In this document: one piece after another, positions 23,122 to 34,790 of the stretch
How positions within the stretch are numbered: position 1 is the first letter of the stretch
How the letters are laid out: each line of letters opens with the position of its first letter
Assembly (NCBI RefSeq): GCF_018812025.1
Contig: NC_063058.1
Location: 16,764,797-16,828,796, forward strand
DNA length: 64,000 bases
DNA from: Megalobrama amblycephala
Lineage: Eukaryota; Chordata; Actinopteri; Cypriniformes; Xenocyprididae
Direction: 5' to 3'
Program-made: the position numbers and the translations under genes
Notes under the pieces: generated by a model
Seen by the model: the letters and a program-made list of their open reading frames with translations, nothing else
Told to the model about the DNA's origin: nothing
Database searches by the model: none

Positions 23122-25040
23122 CCTAAAGAAGTTAAATGAAAGCAAACCATGAAACCAGAGAAATCATGATTGTGTTGAACTATGAAGAGTCTGTTCAATG
23201 AGTGAAAATCGGCACAGTTTACTTCCTTAATGTATGAACATTTATTTTGAACAATTCATTGGTGCACATTATTTTAATAAAAAGTTTTTGTCAATGTAAT
23301 GAAAGTCACTGGAGTCCAGTGTTGTTTTAGACTTATATTGGACAAAAACTTTATTCAAAATATATTTTTTGCTTCACAGCAGAAAGAAATGCATTGGGAC
23401 GTTTGCTAGTTTGGGGCAACCAAAAGCCAAAAAGCCAGTTAAACTACTCAAATTTGCTACAGATTCATTCTGGTATGTAAAGCCTACATTTCAAAATCCA
23501 ATCCAACGAAGTCATACAAAAATGTAAGCATAAAATCAGCACATGCTTTCATTTTTGTGTGAATTCATACTCAAGCATTGCAAGTTACTGCATTTGCTAG
23601 CAAGTCCAAATCCGTACGGATGCTTTCAGCAACTTTTTGAGCTATTGTGTGTTTGAGTGCCTGTGATATTGGTTTGCACTCGTTTGCTCATTGCTCAATG
23701 CTTTCTTTCCTCCGTACCCCCCACCAGCCGCCACTAGCCTGCATTGAGTAAGGCCGTGCTGTGTATGATTGCCGTGATTCTCCGGCACTCTATTGACAAC
23801 GTAGCAGGTGTTCGTTCCACATCCTCTCTCCTCTCCCTGGGAGACACTAATCCCCTTCAGGAGGCCTGGCTCCAGCCTCACCCACAAGCCTCCCCCCCCA
23901 TCCCTTCCCACCTAGGACAGTGGCACTAGGCTTTGATATCCAGCCCACAACCCACAGTCATTGCGCCTGACCGACGTAAGGGCAGGTGCAACCGAGTCCC
24001 ATGTTACATTCAAGACACCTCCGCTGCCTTTAGTGTGGGTTCCCAGACCCGCTTTGTTCTTTTTATCCCCCTTTGTTCAATTAGATAAATATAGGGTAAG
24101 GAATTAGGGTCATTGACACCACAGTCGGCACAGTTTTTGATCGTCATGGCAATCAAAACTGACTTCCCCCAAATTTTTTTTAAAACAAAAGAATTTATAA
24201 AGTGCTTTAAGTACTTTTAGCCAAGTGAATACAGAAAAAAATCCCCAAAAATCTCCTTGCACAGTATGTTCCATGATTACCTGTTTAACTCTATTATAAC
24301 ATTCAATTCAGGGAGCCGCGTGTTGCAGTCATATTCTTGTTCTCTGCAAAACCCTGCTGAGCTCCAGAGAAGCAAGCAACACCTCTCGTATTAATTAAAC
24401 CCTCCACGTCTGCTGCAGCACCATCATCATAACCTGCCAATCTTCCACTGACGAATGTCACAAAATACACATCAAGGTCCCTAAGAAACGACACCTGTTC
24501 GACTACAACAGAAACAATTGACCGTTCTTCAAACTTCCTCACCATTTGAAAGGTTCATCTTAATTCTTTTGGATGCCGAACAGGAACCAATTAAAACACG
24601 CGTCTGGCTGCATTTTGATTTAAAAGTAAGGCAGAGAAGTATATTGAAAGGGAGAAAGTGGTGTGGCTAATGCGACGCCCCATTTAATTTGCGCCCCCTC
24701 ACTGAGCAAATATTCACGTTCCTTCTTCACACTTGGAAGTCCCGCTATTGTATAACAAAAAAGCCACTGTTAGCCCAACACGGAGCAGGTCAGGCAGTAG
24801 TGGGGCTGGATTGTGACCTCTTAGCATGACATCTCAGTATATTATTAGAAAAGCCACTCCTTCATCTCACAAAGACAACCTGTGTTTACACTTGCGTGGC
24901 AGTCGGGTTGTTTTACACCCCTGTTCTTCGATATCATTTACTCGTAATGAGTAGTATCCTATCTACAAGAAAAAATTGCTCACAAAGCTTTGGTTTTCGA
25001 AAGGCAAATGGATCCCATAGTATTAACAATTTGAAATATT
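23122..25040. other. Repeat-poor non-coding DNA
   Basis: No gene is recognised. The parts at 23690-24060 and 24310-24760 are GC-balanced and non-repetitive, with isolated TTAATTAA and TAATTTGCGCC motifs. Open frames are under 90 codons and lack domains. Confidence 0.45.
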
Positions 25041-25295
25041 ACACTGTAAAAAAAAAATAATAAAAATAATTACGGTAAAAAAAATTGGCAGCTGTGGTTG
25101 CCAGAAATTTACCATAAAAACATGGTAGCAACATTTTAGGTTTTACAGATTTAACTTAAATTTACAGTAAAAAATTTTTTTTCATTATCCGATATAAAAT
25201 GTTAATTTACCAACCTATTTAAGTATTAATATCTGTTTTGCACTTGTCACATGATGAAAGTTCATCACAAGCAGCTTTTCCACAAGCTAAGAAGG

Positions 25296-25347
25296 TAAAT
25301 ACTAATATATAGATATATACATGTATATATCTATATATTAGTATTTA
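25296..25347. repeat. Perfect 52-bp AT palindrome
   Basis: The 26-bp half starting TAAATACTAATATATAGATA is followed at once by its exact reverse complement, with the centre between 25321 and 25322. It could extrude as a cruciform. Confidence 0.95.
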
Positions 25348-25370
25348 AAAATTTTAAAAAATTTTGTAAA

Positions 25371-25607
25371 AAACTGTAAAAAAATTATTTTCATGATTTG
25401 TTATCAGAACATTTTTTCTTTTGTCAATTCAATTTAGATAATTAATTTGGTTCAGATAACATAATATTTTGAGTTTCTGTCAATTAAACAAATTGCCTTC
25501 ATTGTATTAACTCAAATTTTTAATTTCAATGAACTCAAAATTTTAAGGCAACCATGGTAACTTACTTTTTTAAGTTATACCAAAAATTCTTTTTTACAGT
25601 GCAGTGT
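25371..25607. mobile_element. Non-autonomous element, family G copy 1
   Basis: It runs from ACTGTAAAAAAATTATTTTC to TTCTTTTTTACAGTG. The text CCTTCATTGTATTAACTCAA and TTTTTAATTTCAATGAAC is shared with 27961-28143. AT-rich and non-coding. Confidence 0.65.
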
Positions 25608-26040
25608 CATTCACACAAACACTAAACACCATCATGGTAACACACATGACATAAAAAAAAATGCAATAAACATTAATTTAACAACATTAGATGTAACATA
25701 AAAGCCTAATGTGCATAACTAATGAGAAAAAAATAAGAAGAAACAAGGTTATTTCAACGAAAATACATCAAGTGTCACGCAGGGAACTGTGGGAATGTGA
25801 ATTTATGGGTTTTCGCTGTAAATTATACAATGACGTGTTCTTTTTCACTTTCCAAAACTGTAAATTTTTTTAAATGTTTTTTTTTTTTTTTTACTGTAAA
25901 TTTACATTAAATGTACGGTTAGATCTATTATAGTTATTCACTGTATATAGTACGGAAACTTACTGTTAACCAATTAACAGTTTTTACTGTAGCATTTTTA
26001 CAGTCTTTTACCGTTAAAATCACGGCCATTTTTACACTGT

Positions 26041-27960
26041 AGATTTTGAGAGGCAATAGAGGTTACAAAGTACAAGTTTAAATTTGATCTCTTAAACAAG
26101 TGAGGCATTAAAATAATGCACTGACCTCTTCATCAAAGTATTTAGCCAAACGTTTGATGGTTAAATGAACATCAATCTTATTATCGGGGGGCTTGGTTAA
26201 AAGACGCTAGTTTGGTTTGGACAAGGATAAAAAGAGTGGCACTGATCTCGGTGGACAGTTGATGGAGTAGACATATGTAAAACACACCAGAGATGATCCA
26301 TCTGACCCTACCAGATGAACTGTGCTAAAACTCTTCTGTTCCTATTGATGACCCACTTGGTCGACGGCCAGACCTGAAGTACCCAAGGCCACTACCAGCC
26401 ATCTGGTCAAAAGAGAAAGCACATGTTATACAACATCATATCACAAACTCTGAATTAGTAGGATGATAAAAAGTTAGCCAGTTCTTACCAGCCAAAGCTC
26501 TTAAAGAACATACTGGTGGAACCTTCAAGACAACTATGGCAATGTTATGATGAGCCATGTCACATGGTGGATGCTAATTGTTATTTTTCAAGTCTAACAA
26601 GCATGCCACCCCCTCCTGCTGCTCAGAGAATGTTTTCAACTTTTGATCCTGACACCTGCGTCTGACTGGAATTCCACTCCAGCTCCGTTTCTCTCTGATG
26701 TACCTCCAGGATCTAATGGATTGTAAAAAGTCTGGCAGGATGTAATCTACAAAACAGAGAATACTTTCTGTGTGAACTGTGGTGTGGAACACTTCCGCCC
26801 AAATCGAAATGTATAAGGGAGAGAAGTTGAAATGTCAGAGAGAAGACCAGTGCAGAAGAGAAATACAGAAAAAGAACAACAAAAAAACATACTAAATATT
26901 AACTTAAAACCCATTTGACAGATTATCATCCACTTATGATAATGATGATCTTTTCCCAAAACTGGTATGTTTTTACAGTAACATCAACTGTCTGACAATG
27001 TTTTATGTCACACTTGCATACATTTAGACCAGAATCGACTGTAAAATGAAAGTGGTTAGCCATTTCAATTCTGCAGAAAAGCCAATAATAATGTAGAAAC
27101 TGAGATAACTTACCCCATATAATGTGACAAACGGACCACTGCTGAAACTGCGTACAGTTTCCTGTTTAGACTGGCGGTAGTGGCGAGAGGCTGTTGTGCT
27201 TGGCCTGGCAGTAAAAATATGCCTGGTGACTTCTCTGATTTGTAGAGCTGGATTAGTGTGGTTGACGGAGACATCGAGTGTTAGGGCGCTGGAAAGCGTC
27301 CCCAGGCCCAGCGCTGCTCATGGCATACTGGGTAACATTGAGACATGACAGGTTGTGTTTGGACGTTTGGACGGCCACAGCCATCAGGCAGCGTTATGCA
27401 GATTTCTGATGGGAACAGCGGAGACTGGCATTCCCCCAGGTGCCACGGAGCGCCTTCTTAATAATAGGAAGTGACAAGAAGCAGACGGCCCACATCTCTT
27501 TGCTTGCCATGCTGTTCAGGACAATGCCACTTAAACGGGTGGCTGCTAAATTGGGTGTAAGGGAAAAAAGAAACATCAGCCTTTTGTTGTCGTCGTCTTG
27601 AGCGAATCGGACAATAAATCAGACGGTTGTCGTAGGACCTACATTAACACTCCTGTTTGGGTGACAAGCTAGTTATTTAGAGAAGGCTGAGATGTGGTTT
27701 GCGAGGGCAGAATGTCTCTGCTGGCACTAAAAGAGCAAATCAATCTGAAATGTCATATTTTTACTTGTCTATTAAATAGACACAAGAAAGGCATTTGGCT
27801 GGCATCCTAACAACACCTTCTTCACCATTTCAGTAAAATGGCAATAGAAATGGCCAGTGTTTGAAATCATTTTGCAAAGATAGGTCCTATTAAAGCAATA
27901 AGCCAAAGGGAACGTGTTTCACAACAATTTTACCACAGGATAAAGCCTTATCCATGGAAA
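26041..27960. other. Repeat-poor non-coding DNA
   Basis: No gene or complete repeat is recognised. The GC-richer segment 27140-27620 is the most unusual part. Open frames are short. Confidence 0.5.
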
Positions 27961-28143
27961 AATCACTATAAATCATATTTTCATGATTTTTTTATCATAA
28001 CATTTTTTTTTGTCAACTTCTATAATTAATTGAGTTTCTGTTGATTAAATCAATCGCCTTCATTGTATTAACTCAAATTTTTAATTTCAATGAACAGGTA
28101 ACTTACTTTTTTAAGTTAAACCAACAATTCTTTTTACAGTATA
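27961..28143. mobile_element. Non-autonomous element, family G copy 2 (partial)
   Basis: Shares ATTTTCATGATTT, CCTTCATTGTATTAACTCAA and TTACTTTTTTAAGTTA with copy 1 and ends CTTTTTACAGT. The left terminus is degraded. Confidence 0.65.
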
Positions 28144-28428
28144 GCCTCAAATGGATTGTTCCTTCTACAAAACTGTGGCAACAATCACAATTGATGAAAA
28201 AACATTGACAGTTATCAGAACTTTTTTTTTCTGCAAAGTAATATAGTTCTTAAAGGTAAGCTGTTTATTGTTGCGAATCATTGTAGCAACAGGGTATGTT
28301 GACATACTGTGTGGTCAAAGTTGAGCATTTATTGGAATTGTGCAACGGCTTCTAACGTGGTGCATCCAATCCTAACTCACTTGGTATTATCAAATTGCCA
28401 TGGTTTACCATATTTGCTGGTCTTTTAA

Positions 28429-29222
28429 AGGGTTAGTTCACCCAAAAATTAAAATTTCTGTCATCATTTACTCACCCTCATATCGGTGAGTAAATGATGA
28501 CAGAAAAAAACCCTCATATGTTCATCTTTGGAATCGGAACACAAATGAAGATTTTTTTTATGAAATCTGAGCGATTTCTATCCCTCCATAGACAGCTACG
28601 CAACTACCACTTTGATGCTTCAAAAAGTTCATAAGGAAATCATAGGAATTAAGGAAATATTCCATATGAAATCCAGATGAATTAAGTGGTTTAGTCCAAA
28701 TTTGTATCACTTTATACGCAGAACAGATTTAATTTAGGCTTTTATTGACATAAATATTCATCAACGCACATACAGTATTAGTTACGGTAAATAGAAGCTC
28801 AATGTTCACTTGACGCATGCGAGAACCAATGAGGTTCATTCTCGTTTGAGCTTCCGGAAGAGGTTTGTTCTTGCTTGTCAAGAAGGTTCGTTTGAGCTTC
28901 TGTTTATGTTCACTGATGAATGATTTTACGTGAATAAAAGCCTAAATTCAATCTGTTCATCATATAAAGCGATCGAGTCTCTTCAGAAATTTTGGACTAA
29001 ACCACTCAATTCATATGGATTAGTTTAACGATCTCTTTATGAACTTTTTGAAGTGTCAAAGTGGTAGTTGTGTAGCTGTCAATGGAGGGACAGAAATCGC
29101 TCAGATTTCATTAAAAATACTTTAATTTGTGTTCCTAAGATGAACGAAAGTCTTACGGGTTTGGAACGACATGAGGGTGAGTAATTAATGACAGAATTTT
29201 AATTTTTGGGTGAACTAACCCT
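28429..29222. mobile_element. Full-length TTAA palindromic MITE
   Basis: TTAA is duplicated at 28425-28428 and 29223-29226. The left end AGGGTTAGTTCACCCAAAAA is mirrored by TTTTTGGGTGAACTAACCCT. The arms (about 350 bp each) pair over most of their length. The left arm contains a local inverted duplication (28455-28506). It is the most complete copy of this family in the window. Non-coding; Kolobok/T2-like by termini. Confidence 0.9.
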
Positions 29223-29226
29223 TTAA

Positions 29227-30037
29227 CTATCCCTGTGGCTAGTCTGCTTTCTGCATTTGAAAATTTATATGGAGGAACGTCACATAACAATAACAGAGAA
29301 AGATGATATTATTAATTTCCAGATCTTTTCCATTTCAGCTTTCTGAATGAATGAACCGCTTTGTAAAGGTCCCCACTTAAAAAACACAATAGTCTCACCC
29401 TTCTCACCGTTTAAGACAATATCGTTTTGTTTTGGGCCCTGCAGCTGGGGGTGAAATGACCAGTGAAATCCGACGGCTGGTGTGTTATTTCACACCCTGG
29501 GCGGCGACTGTATGTATTTATTTTCACACAATAGAGATGCAGCCAGGCTGGGCGCTCTTTCATTTTCGTCCACAGGGGTGTTCGCTCTCTGTGGAGCACA
29601 ATTAGAAGCTCGTCACCGCTCCAGCCATCCTGTGCCTGTGAGGGAGCACTGCTCAGATGCCCCAGCCTCCGCAGGTCCTGACATTGATCCTATAGAGCAG
29701 CTTGTTGTGTATGGGAGCTTCAATTAAAACCCCACACCACAACTGCTTTACTCCTTTTTTTATACACGTCTTGCTGACACCAAGGAGGTGAATTGCAGGC
29801 TATCATTTAAGATGTTAAAATAAAGATCCTGATGTACTAGAACACAGGGAACATACACCTTCTTTTTCTATACCTTCTATTAAGTATGTTCACCAGTGAT
29901 TTTTAACCATGTGAAAAATCTTTGGGGGAAGGGACTTTGGAGATTAAGCTTTGGACTCCTGACATGTAAAGTTTTTTTTTTTTCTCTCTCTCTTTTTGAT
30001 TTATTTTTGGTTAATTTGCTTTAATTGTTTGCAAAAC
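29227..30037. other. Repeat-poor non-coding DNA
   Basis: No gene seen. A 26-bp string at 29229-29254 recurs exactly at 32573-32598. The GC-richer part is 29430-29730. Confidence 0.5.
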
Positions 30038-30041
30038 TTAA

Positions 30042-31002
30042 AGGTGCCCAAGAATGCTTTTTCACAAGATGTAATATAAGTCTAAGGTGCCTCCTGAATG
30101 TGTCTGTGAAAGTTTCAGCTCAAAATACCCCATAGATTTTTTTTTAATTAATTTTTTTAACTGCCTATTTTGGGGCATCATTAACTATGCACTGATTTTG
30201 GCAGCGCCGCCCCTTTAAATCGCGTGCTCCCTGCCACACGAGCTCTCGACTATATTACAGTGCATTTACAAAGTTCACACAGCTAATATAACCCTCAAAT
30301 GGATCTTTACAACATGTTCGTCATGCATGCTGTATGCATGCTTCGAATTATGTGAGTAAAGTATTTATTTTGATGTTTACGTTTGATTCTGTATGAGTTT
30401 GAGGCTATGCTCCGTGGCTAACGGCTAATGCTACACTGTTGGAGAGATTTATAAAGAATGAAGTTGTGTTTATGAATTATACAGACTGCAAGTGTTTAAT
30501 AATGAAAATAGCGACGGCTCTTGTCTCCATGAATACAGTAAGAAACGATGGTAACTTTAACCACATTTAACAGTACATTAGCAACATGCTAATGAAACAT
30601 TTAGAAAGACAATTTACAAATATCACTAAAAATATCATGCTATCATGGATCATGTCAGTTATTGTTGCTCCATCTGCCATTTTTCGCTGTTGTTCTTGCT
30701 GGCTTACCTTGTCTGTGCACAGATCCAGACGTTACTATTGCCTTTCCTTGTCTAATGCCTTGAACATGGGCTGGCATATATGCAAATATTGGGGTCATAC
30801 ATATTAATGATCCCGACTGTTACGTAACAGTCGGTGTTATGTTGAGATCTGCATGTTTTCCGGAAGCCTTTTAAACAAATGAGATTTATATAAGAAGGAG
30901 AAAGCAATGGGGTTTGAAAATCAATGTATGTCTTTTCCATGTACTGAACTCTTGTTATTCAACTATGCCAATATAAATTCAATTTTTGATTCTAGGGCAT
31001 CT
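30042..31002. mobile_element. TTAA element, family C copy A
   Basis: TTAA flanks at 30038-30041 and 31003-31006. The ends are AGGTGCCCAAGAAT and, as reverse complement, AGATGCCCTAGAATC. Copies at 54205-55185 and 62649-63594 align along their whole length. Near the right end is a perfect palindrome (30813-30834), preceded by an ATGCAAAT octamer. No transposase frame; a short antisense open frame recurs in all three copies but has no domain. Confidence 0.85.
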
Positions 31003-31006
31003 TTAA

Positions 31007-34000
31007 TAACAATTCTCAAAATGATGGTTTCTTTCACAAAATTTACTTTCTACATATATTTCCAATGACTAAAAAATGTAATGACTAAAAGGTAATTATG
31101 AAAAGAAAAAATTTAAATGAGAAATACAGTAAATCAATAATTGCAACTACATCTCATAAGGTGACTTATTTTCTCATTTTGAACACAACTGCCTCACAAA
31201 TTTTTCCTTTGCATAAGGAAGAAATTTGCTTCCATAATATTTTAGGTAACAGTTAACTACAGAAAGTAATCTTTTTCCGACATAAAAAGTTCTTTTTTGA
31301 CATCCCTTTCTTGGTACTCTCTGTACATAAGCTCATTCGGGAGAGAGCAATCGAATAGGAATTTCCCACACGGCGACAGGGTTGCAGCATTCTGACAGGT
31401 GCCTGTTGGAATTGGACAATCTCAGGTTGCAGAGTGTTATTGTCTGTGAATTGTGTGTGGGTGTACTGGACATTACTGCAGGGCTTCATAACTCCAGACA
31501 ACAAAAGGCTGTAGAACTGTATAAATCACATAAATTCTGTAAAGTTTCTTCCTCTGTCTTCTGAGGTCTTTTACAGAAACAACAAATGCCCCAAATATGT
31601 CAAAGTCATCTAAACATATTATACCGAACACAAATATATTTTCTCATAATTTCTGACTTCTGTTTACCTGACTTTTCTACGCACTAATCAAGAATTCAGT
31701 CCAACAGCCATTAACATCTCCAACACAAAGTTCACTCTCAAAACAGCTTTGACATGCTGATGCAATGCAATACAAATTTCCATACATCATTAGGTGGTGA
31801 TATTCACAAAAAAGAGACCTGCTGTGATTGTCTATCTATTCTGGTGGGGACAAACCTATATGCGGCAGGCTCACAATAACACGCAACTGCTTTAAACCAT
31901 ATTCCCAAGTGCAACAGCTCTGATCTCTTTAGACGTATGAAAATCAGCTCCTCAGTGAGCCTCATGTTCAGTGACATTTCACAGTATTGCTGGAGATACA
32001 CCATGAACCCCAGTTGTAATAGCACCTACGTTGCAGAGGGTGAATCAATATGACAGGGCAGGCCAGGGTTATACTAAGAACATCTGTGCCAAACCTAACA
32101 ATATCTCATGAAAAGGACACAAAATGGAATCGAACTTTAACAACAACAACATTAATGGGATTTTATCAGAGAAACTGCTTCCTAAGATATGAAAATTTAC
32201 AAACTAATGTGCACTTGCAAAGAATATTTTCCAGAATACCATATTATGGTAGATTACACCTGTTAAAAAACAATTGTATGTGTGTTTTAATTAAATTGCA
32301 TTAAATTATATAACTAATGATCCTTATAGGAAGTATGTGCAAATAAATTGAAATCACTTTCAAGTAATTAACTACTCTTTTTCTGATATCAGTGTTCAGT
32401 GAATGAAGATACAATATTGGAAGTGGTTCTGAATATTAATTCAGAATACATTAAATCAACTAAATTAAATCTGAATAAAATAATGGTCTTCTAAATTATG
32501 CACAAAAACAGTTGCACAACCTCTCAGTTGTGCCGCCCATCTCACTCCATCCAATCCCACCAGCATCCAAGCATCCCTGTGGCTAGTCTGCTTTCTGCCC
32601 ATAATTCTTGCTCTACAACCTGGCTTCAACACAACCAGATCCCCTCCTGCTCCATCTTCAAAGCACCAGACTAGACCACTTCACTGAACCAACTGATCTT
32701 TGATCCCAATCCGGGAACCAGGTTTCCTGGGGATCATGGGCTTGCACACAACACCCTGTCCCTGCCTGACTCACCTGGGTCATGAGAAGGGAGCAGCTGG
32801 GTTGAGGGTGTTCAGCAGGCCCTCCGCAGATGGATGGCTAGATGCGCAGTCTCGCTCATTAGTAGTTTGGCACACCTGACAGGTCTGTGAATCCCTGCGA
32901 GGCAACTTAATCTTGCCTGCAATCAACAGCAGTTTTGGCTTGATTTTGGGGTCTAAACATGTATATCTGTGAGAGAAACTCAATAACTGTAACTGGCAAA
33001 TAAAAACATTTCACAGGATTTTTATAAAGACTCAACATCTACGACAATTTTGGCTATTTATTTCTAAATGGTCAAAACCTTTTCAAAGTGTTCTAAACAG
33101 AACACTTTGAATATATGTTAGAGTAACTTTTGAGTAACTACAAAAAAATGTTCTAAGTGGTGTTTTGAGCAAACTGTTTCAGAATTAAACCAGCAAACAA
33201 ATTCCACTCAATCTTCTGAAGCTCAATAACTGTAATTTACTTCTAACCAAGCATGTTGAATTTTTTCTAGTTGAACATTGTGAAAGTCAAAGAGGAATAT
33301 TTTGGGTTGAACCACTAGGAGACAATTGGCTAAAACCATATAATTTGACTGCAAAGGGAAAAGCACACAGCGTTTTTGGTATTGCACTAGGAATTCAATT
33401 CGGAATTCAAATAAAGCCACCATGTGTTGTAGCATCAAAATGAACATCATCCAAATGTGCTCCTGTCCATAGAGGGGTGAAAAAAAGGTGGGAATGAGAG
33501 CATCTGTCTCCGCTAAAACACACACATGCACAACCACACACACCAAAGCAGATTTCTCAGGAATAGTCATCAGTCTCTAGGTGGCAGTGTTGTTATGCCA
33601 CCCGAAATATGGATGCTACAAAACCTCAGAAACTCTAGAGATCTATAGTCTCTTATTTAAAAAGCAACGAAGCGCAAGGCAATGAAGTCTTTCATTGATC
33701 ACAGACATCACACTTTTTTTCCCCGTCTTTCTCTCTCAAACCTTTTCTTCTTCTCCTGTCATGGCAAATATTCACCTTACCCAGTGAAGCAAATTGCTGA
33801 CACCTTTTTAAGAAGTGACAACTGTGTATATTTCATGATAGCAAATTCCATTTTCATATCAAGCGAGACGAGAATACAATTTTCACTTCATTTAATCAAG
33901 GTGGAGACTTTGGTGGGTTATGGCACTTAAAGCTGTCAGAAGTTTAAGATGCACTATTGCTGTCAATCTCACACCCTGATACTTAATGAAGGAGTTCATT

Positions 34001-34350
34001 CAAAAACTTTCTAATTAGTGCAGAGAAGGTGAAGCTTTGTGTCATTAAAATAAAATGTTTTTTTAAAATATTAGTGTGTGTTCTGAGCTACAGTATATAG
34101 AATTCTATCATTTGATTAGTTGCTTCAGTTTGACTAGTACAAGGTGGTATATAAATTAATACTGAAAATATAAAATCTCTGAAATGAAGGATTGGGAGTT
34201 CAAAACAAATGTTTTTTAAGAATTCAATAAACCCCAAATTATTCAAACTACTCATAAGCAAAGTACTGCAACAAAGCTCTCAATTTCTAATGGTGTGAAT
34301 GACTGTTGCGTAGACTGGGAGAGCTAGTATGGCCTCCACCATTCAGTCTG
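31007..34350. other. Repeat-poor non-coding DNA
   Basis: About 3.3 kb without a recognised gene or complete transposon. It includes an exact 12-bp-stem hairpin at 33083-33110 and a GC-richer patch at 32520-32900 that carries the second copy of the 26-bp string. Confidence 0.5.
33083..33110. repeat. Perfect short hairpin
   Basis: TCAAAGTGTTCT, a four-base AAAC loop, then AGAACACTTTGA. The order of half-sites is the reverse of a steroid-receptor element, so no receptor site is claimed. Confidence 0.85.
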
Positions 34351-34354
34351 AAAA

Positions 34355-34657
34355 TTAGTAGCTTTGTCTACTTGGTACGGAAACCTCAAGGTAAAATCTA
34401 AAACAAAGATACAAGGTATTGTACGAACTGCTATGAAATTGACCGGGCAAAAAGACTATCCTAGCATCCAGTCTCTTTTTGAACTATGTACACTGAAAGA
34501 GGCTAAAAGGATTCTAAATGATCCGTCCCATGTACTTTACTCCAGCTACAAACTATTACCCTCTGGGAGAAGGTACAGGATTCCACGCTGCAAACTGAAC
34601 CGATTTAAAAATTCGTTTGTGCCGGTATCGATCAAGTTGCTAAATCTGGAGCAGTGA
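34355..34657 (+). pseudogene. LINE ORF2 C-terminal fragment
   Basis: The frame reads STWYGNLKVKSKTKIQGIV, then DPSHVLYSSYKLLPSGRRYR and a KLNRFKNSFVPVSIKLLN end. The DPSHxL...LLPSGRRYRxPRCKxNR pattern is typical of the region after the reverse transcriptase in fish CR1/L2/Rex-group LINE proteins. No ATG opens it (the first usable codon is TTG in mid-protein), and the endonuclease and reverse transcriptase are missing. It is a dead fragment ending in its natural stop codon. Confidence 0.75.
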
Positions 34658-34790
34658 CACTTATCTCTATGTGCTAGTGTATTGTGTGTATATATATTTT
34701 TAGGTGTACCAGGTGAGGTTGGAATGTTTTGAGTCTACTCCAAATTTCCCTACTAGGGACAATAAAGTACATTTCATTTCAAAACCCTGG
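34355..34790 (+). mobile_element. 5'-truncated LINE 3' end
   Basis: It consists of a coding tail (34355-34657) followed by about 130 bp of 3' untranslated sequence. This ends GGGACAATAAAGTACATTTC and then ATTTC, a short-repeat tail as seen in CR1/L2-group non-LTR retrotransposons. It begins abruptly in mid-frame, as expected from incomplete reverse transcription. It is not the same family as the LINE at 57800-60048 judged from the encoded C-terminus. Confidence 0.75.

Larger units (their letters stand above)
25041..26040. mobile_element. AT-rich element with ACACTGTAAAAA ends
   Basis: The left end ACACTGTAAAAA with ATTACGGTAAAA inside pairs loosely with the reverse of TTTACCGTTAAAATCACGGC and TTTTTACACTGT at the right. 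It has taken in at least one further repeat (25371-25607) and an AT palindrome (25296-25347). Non-coding. Confidence 0.6.

Noticed and set aside
30752..30940. 62-codon minus-strand frame repeated at 54936-55124 and 63344-63532
   Set aside because: It recurs only because it lies in the three copies of transposon family C; it has no recognisable domain and spans the palindrome.
33083..33110. Glucocorticoid/androgen receptor element
   Set aside because: The half-sites are in the reverse order (TGTTCT then AGAACA), so it is a plain hairpin.
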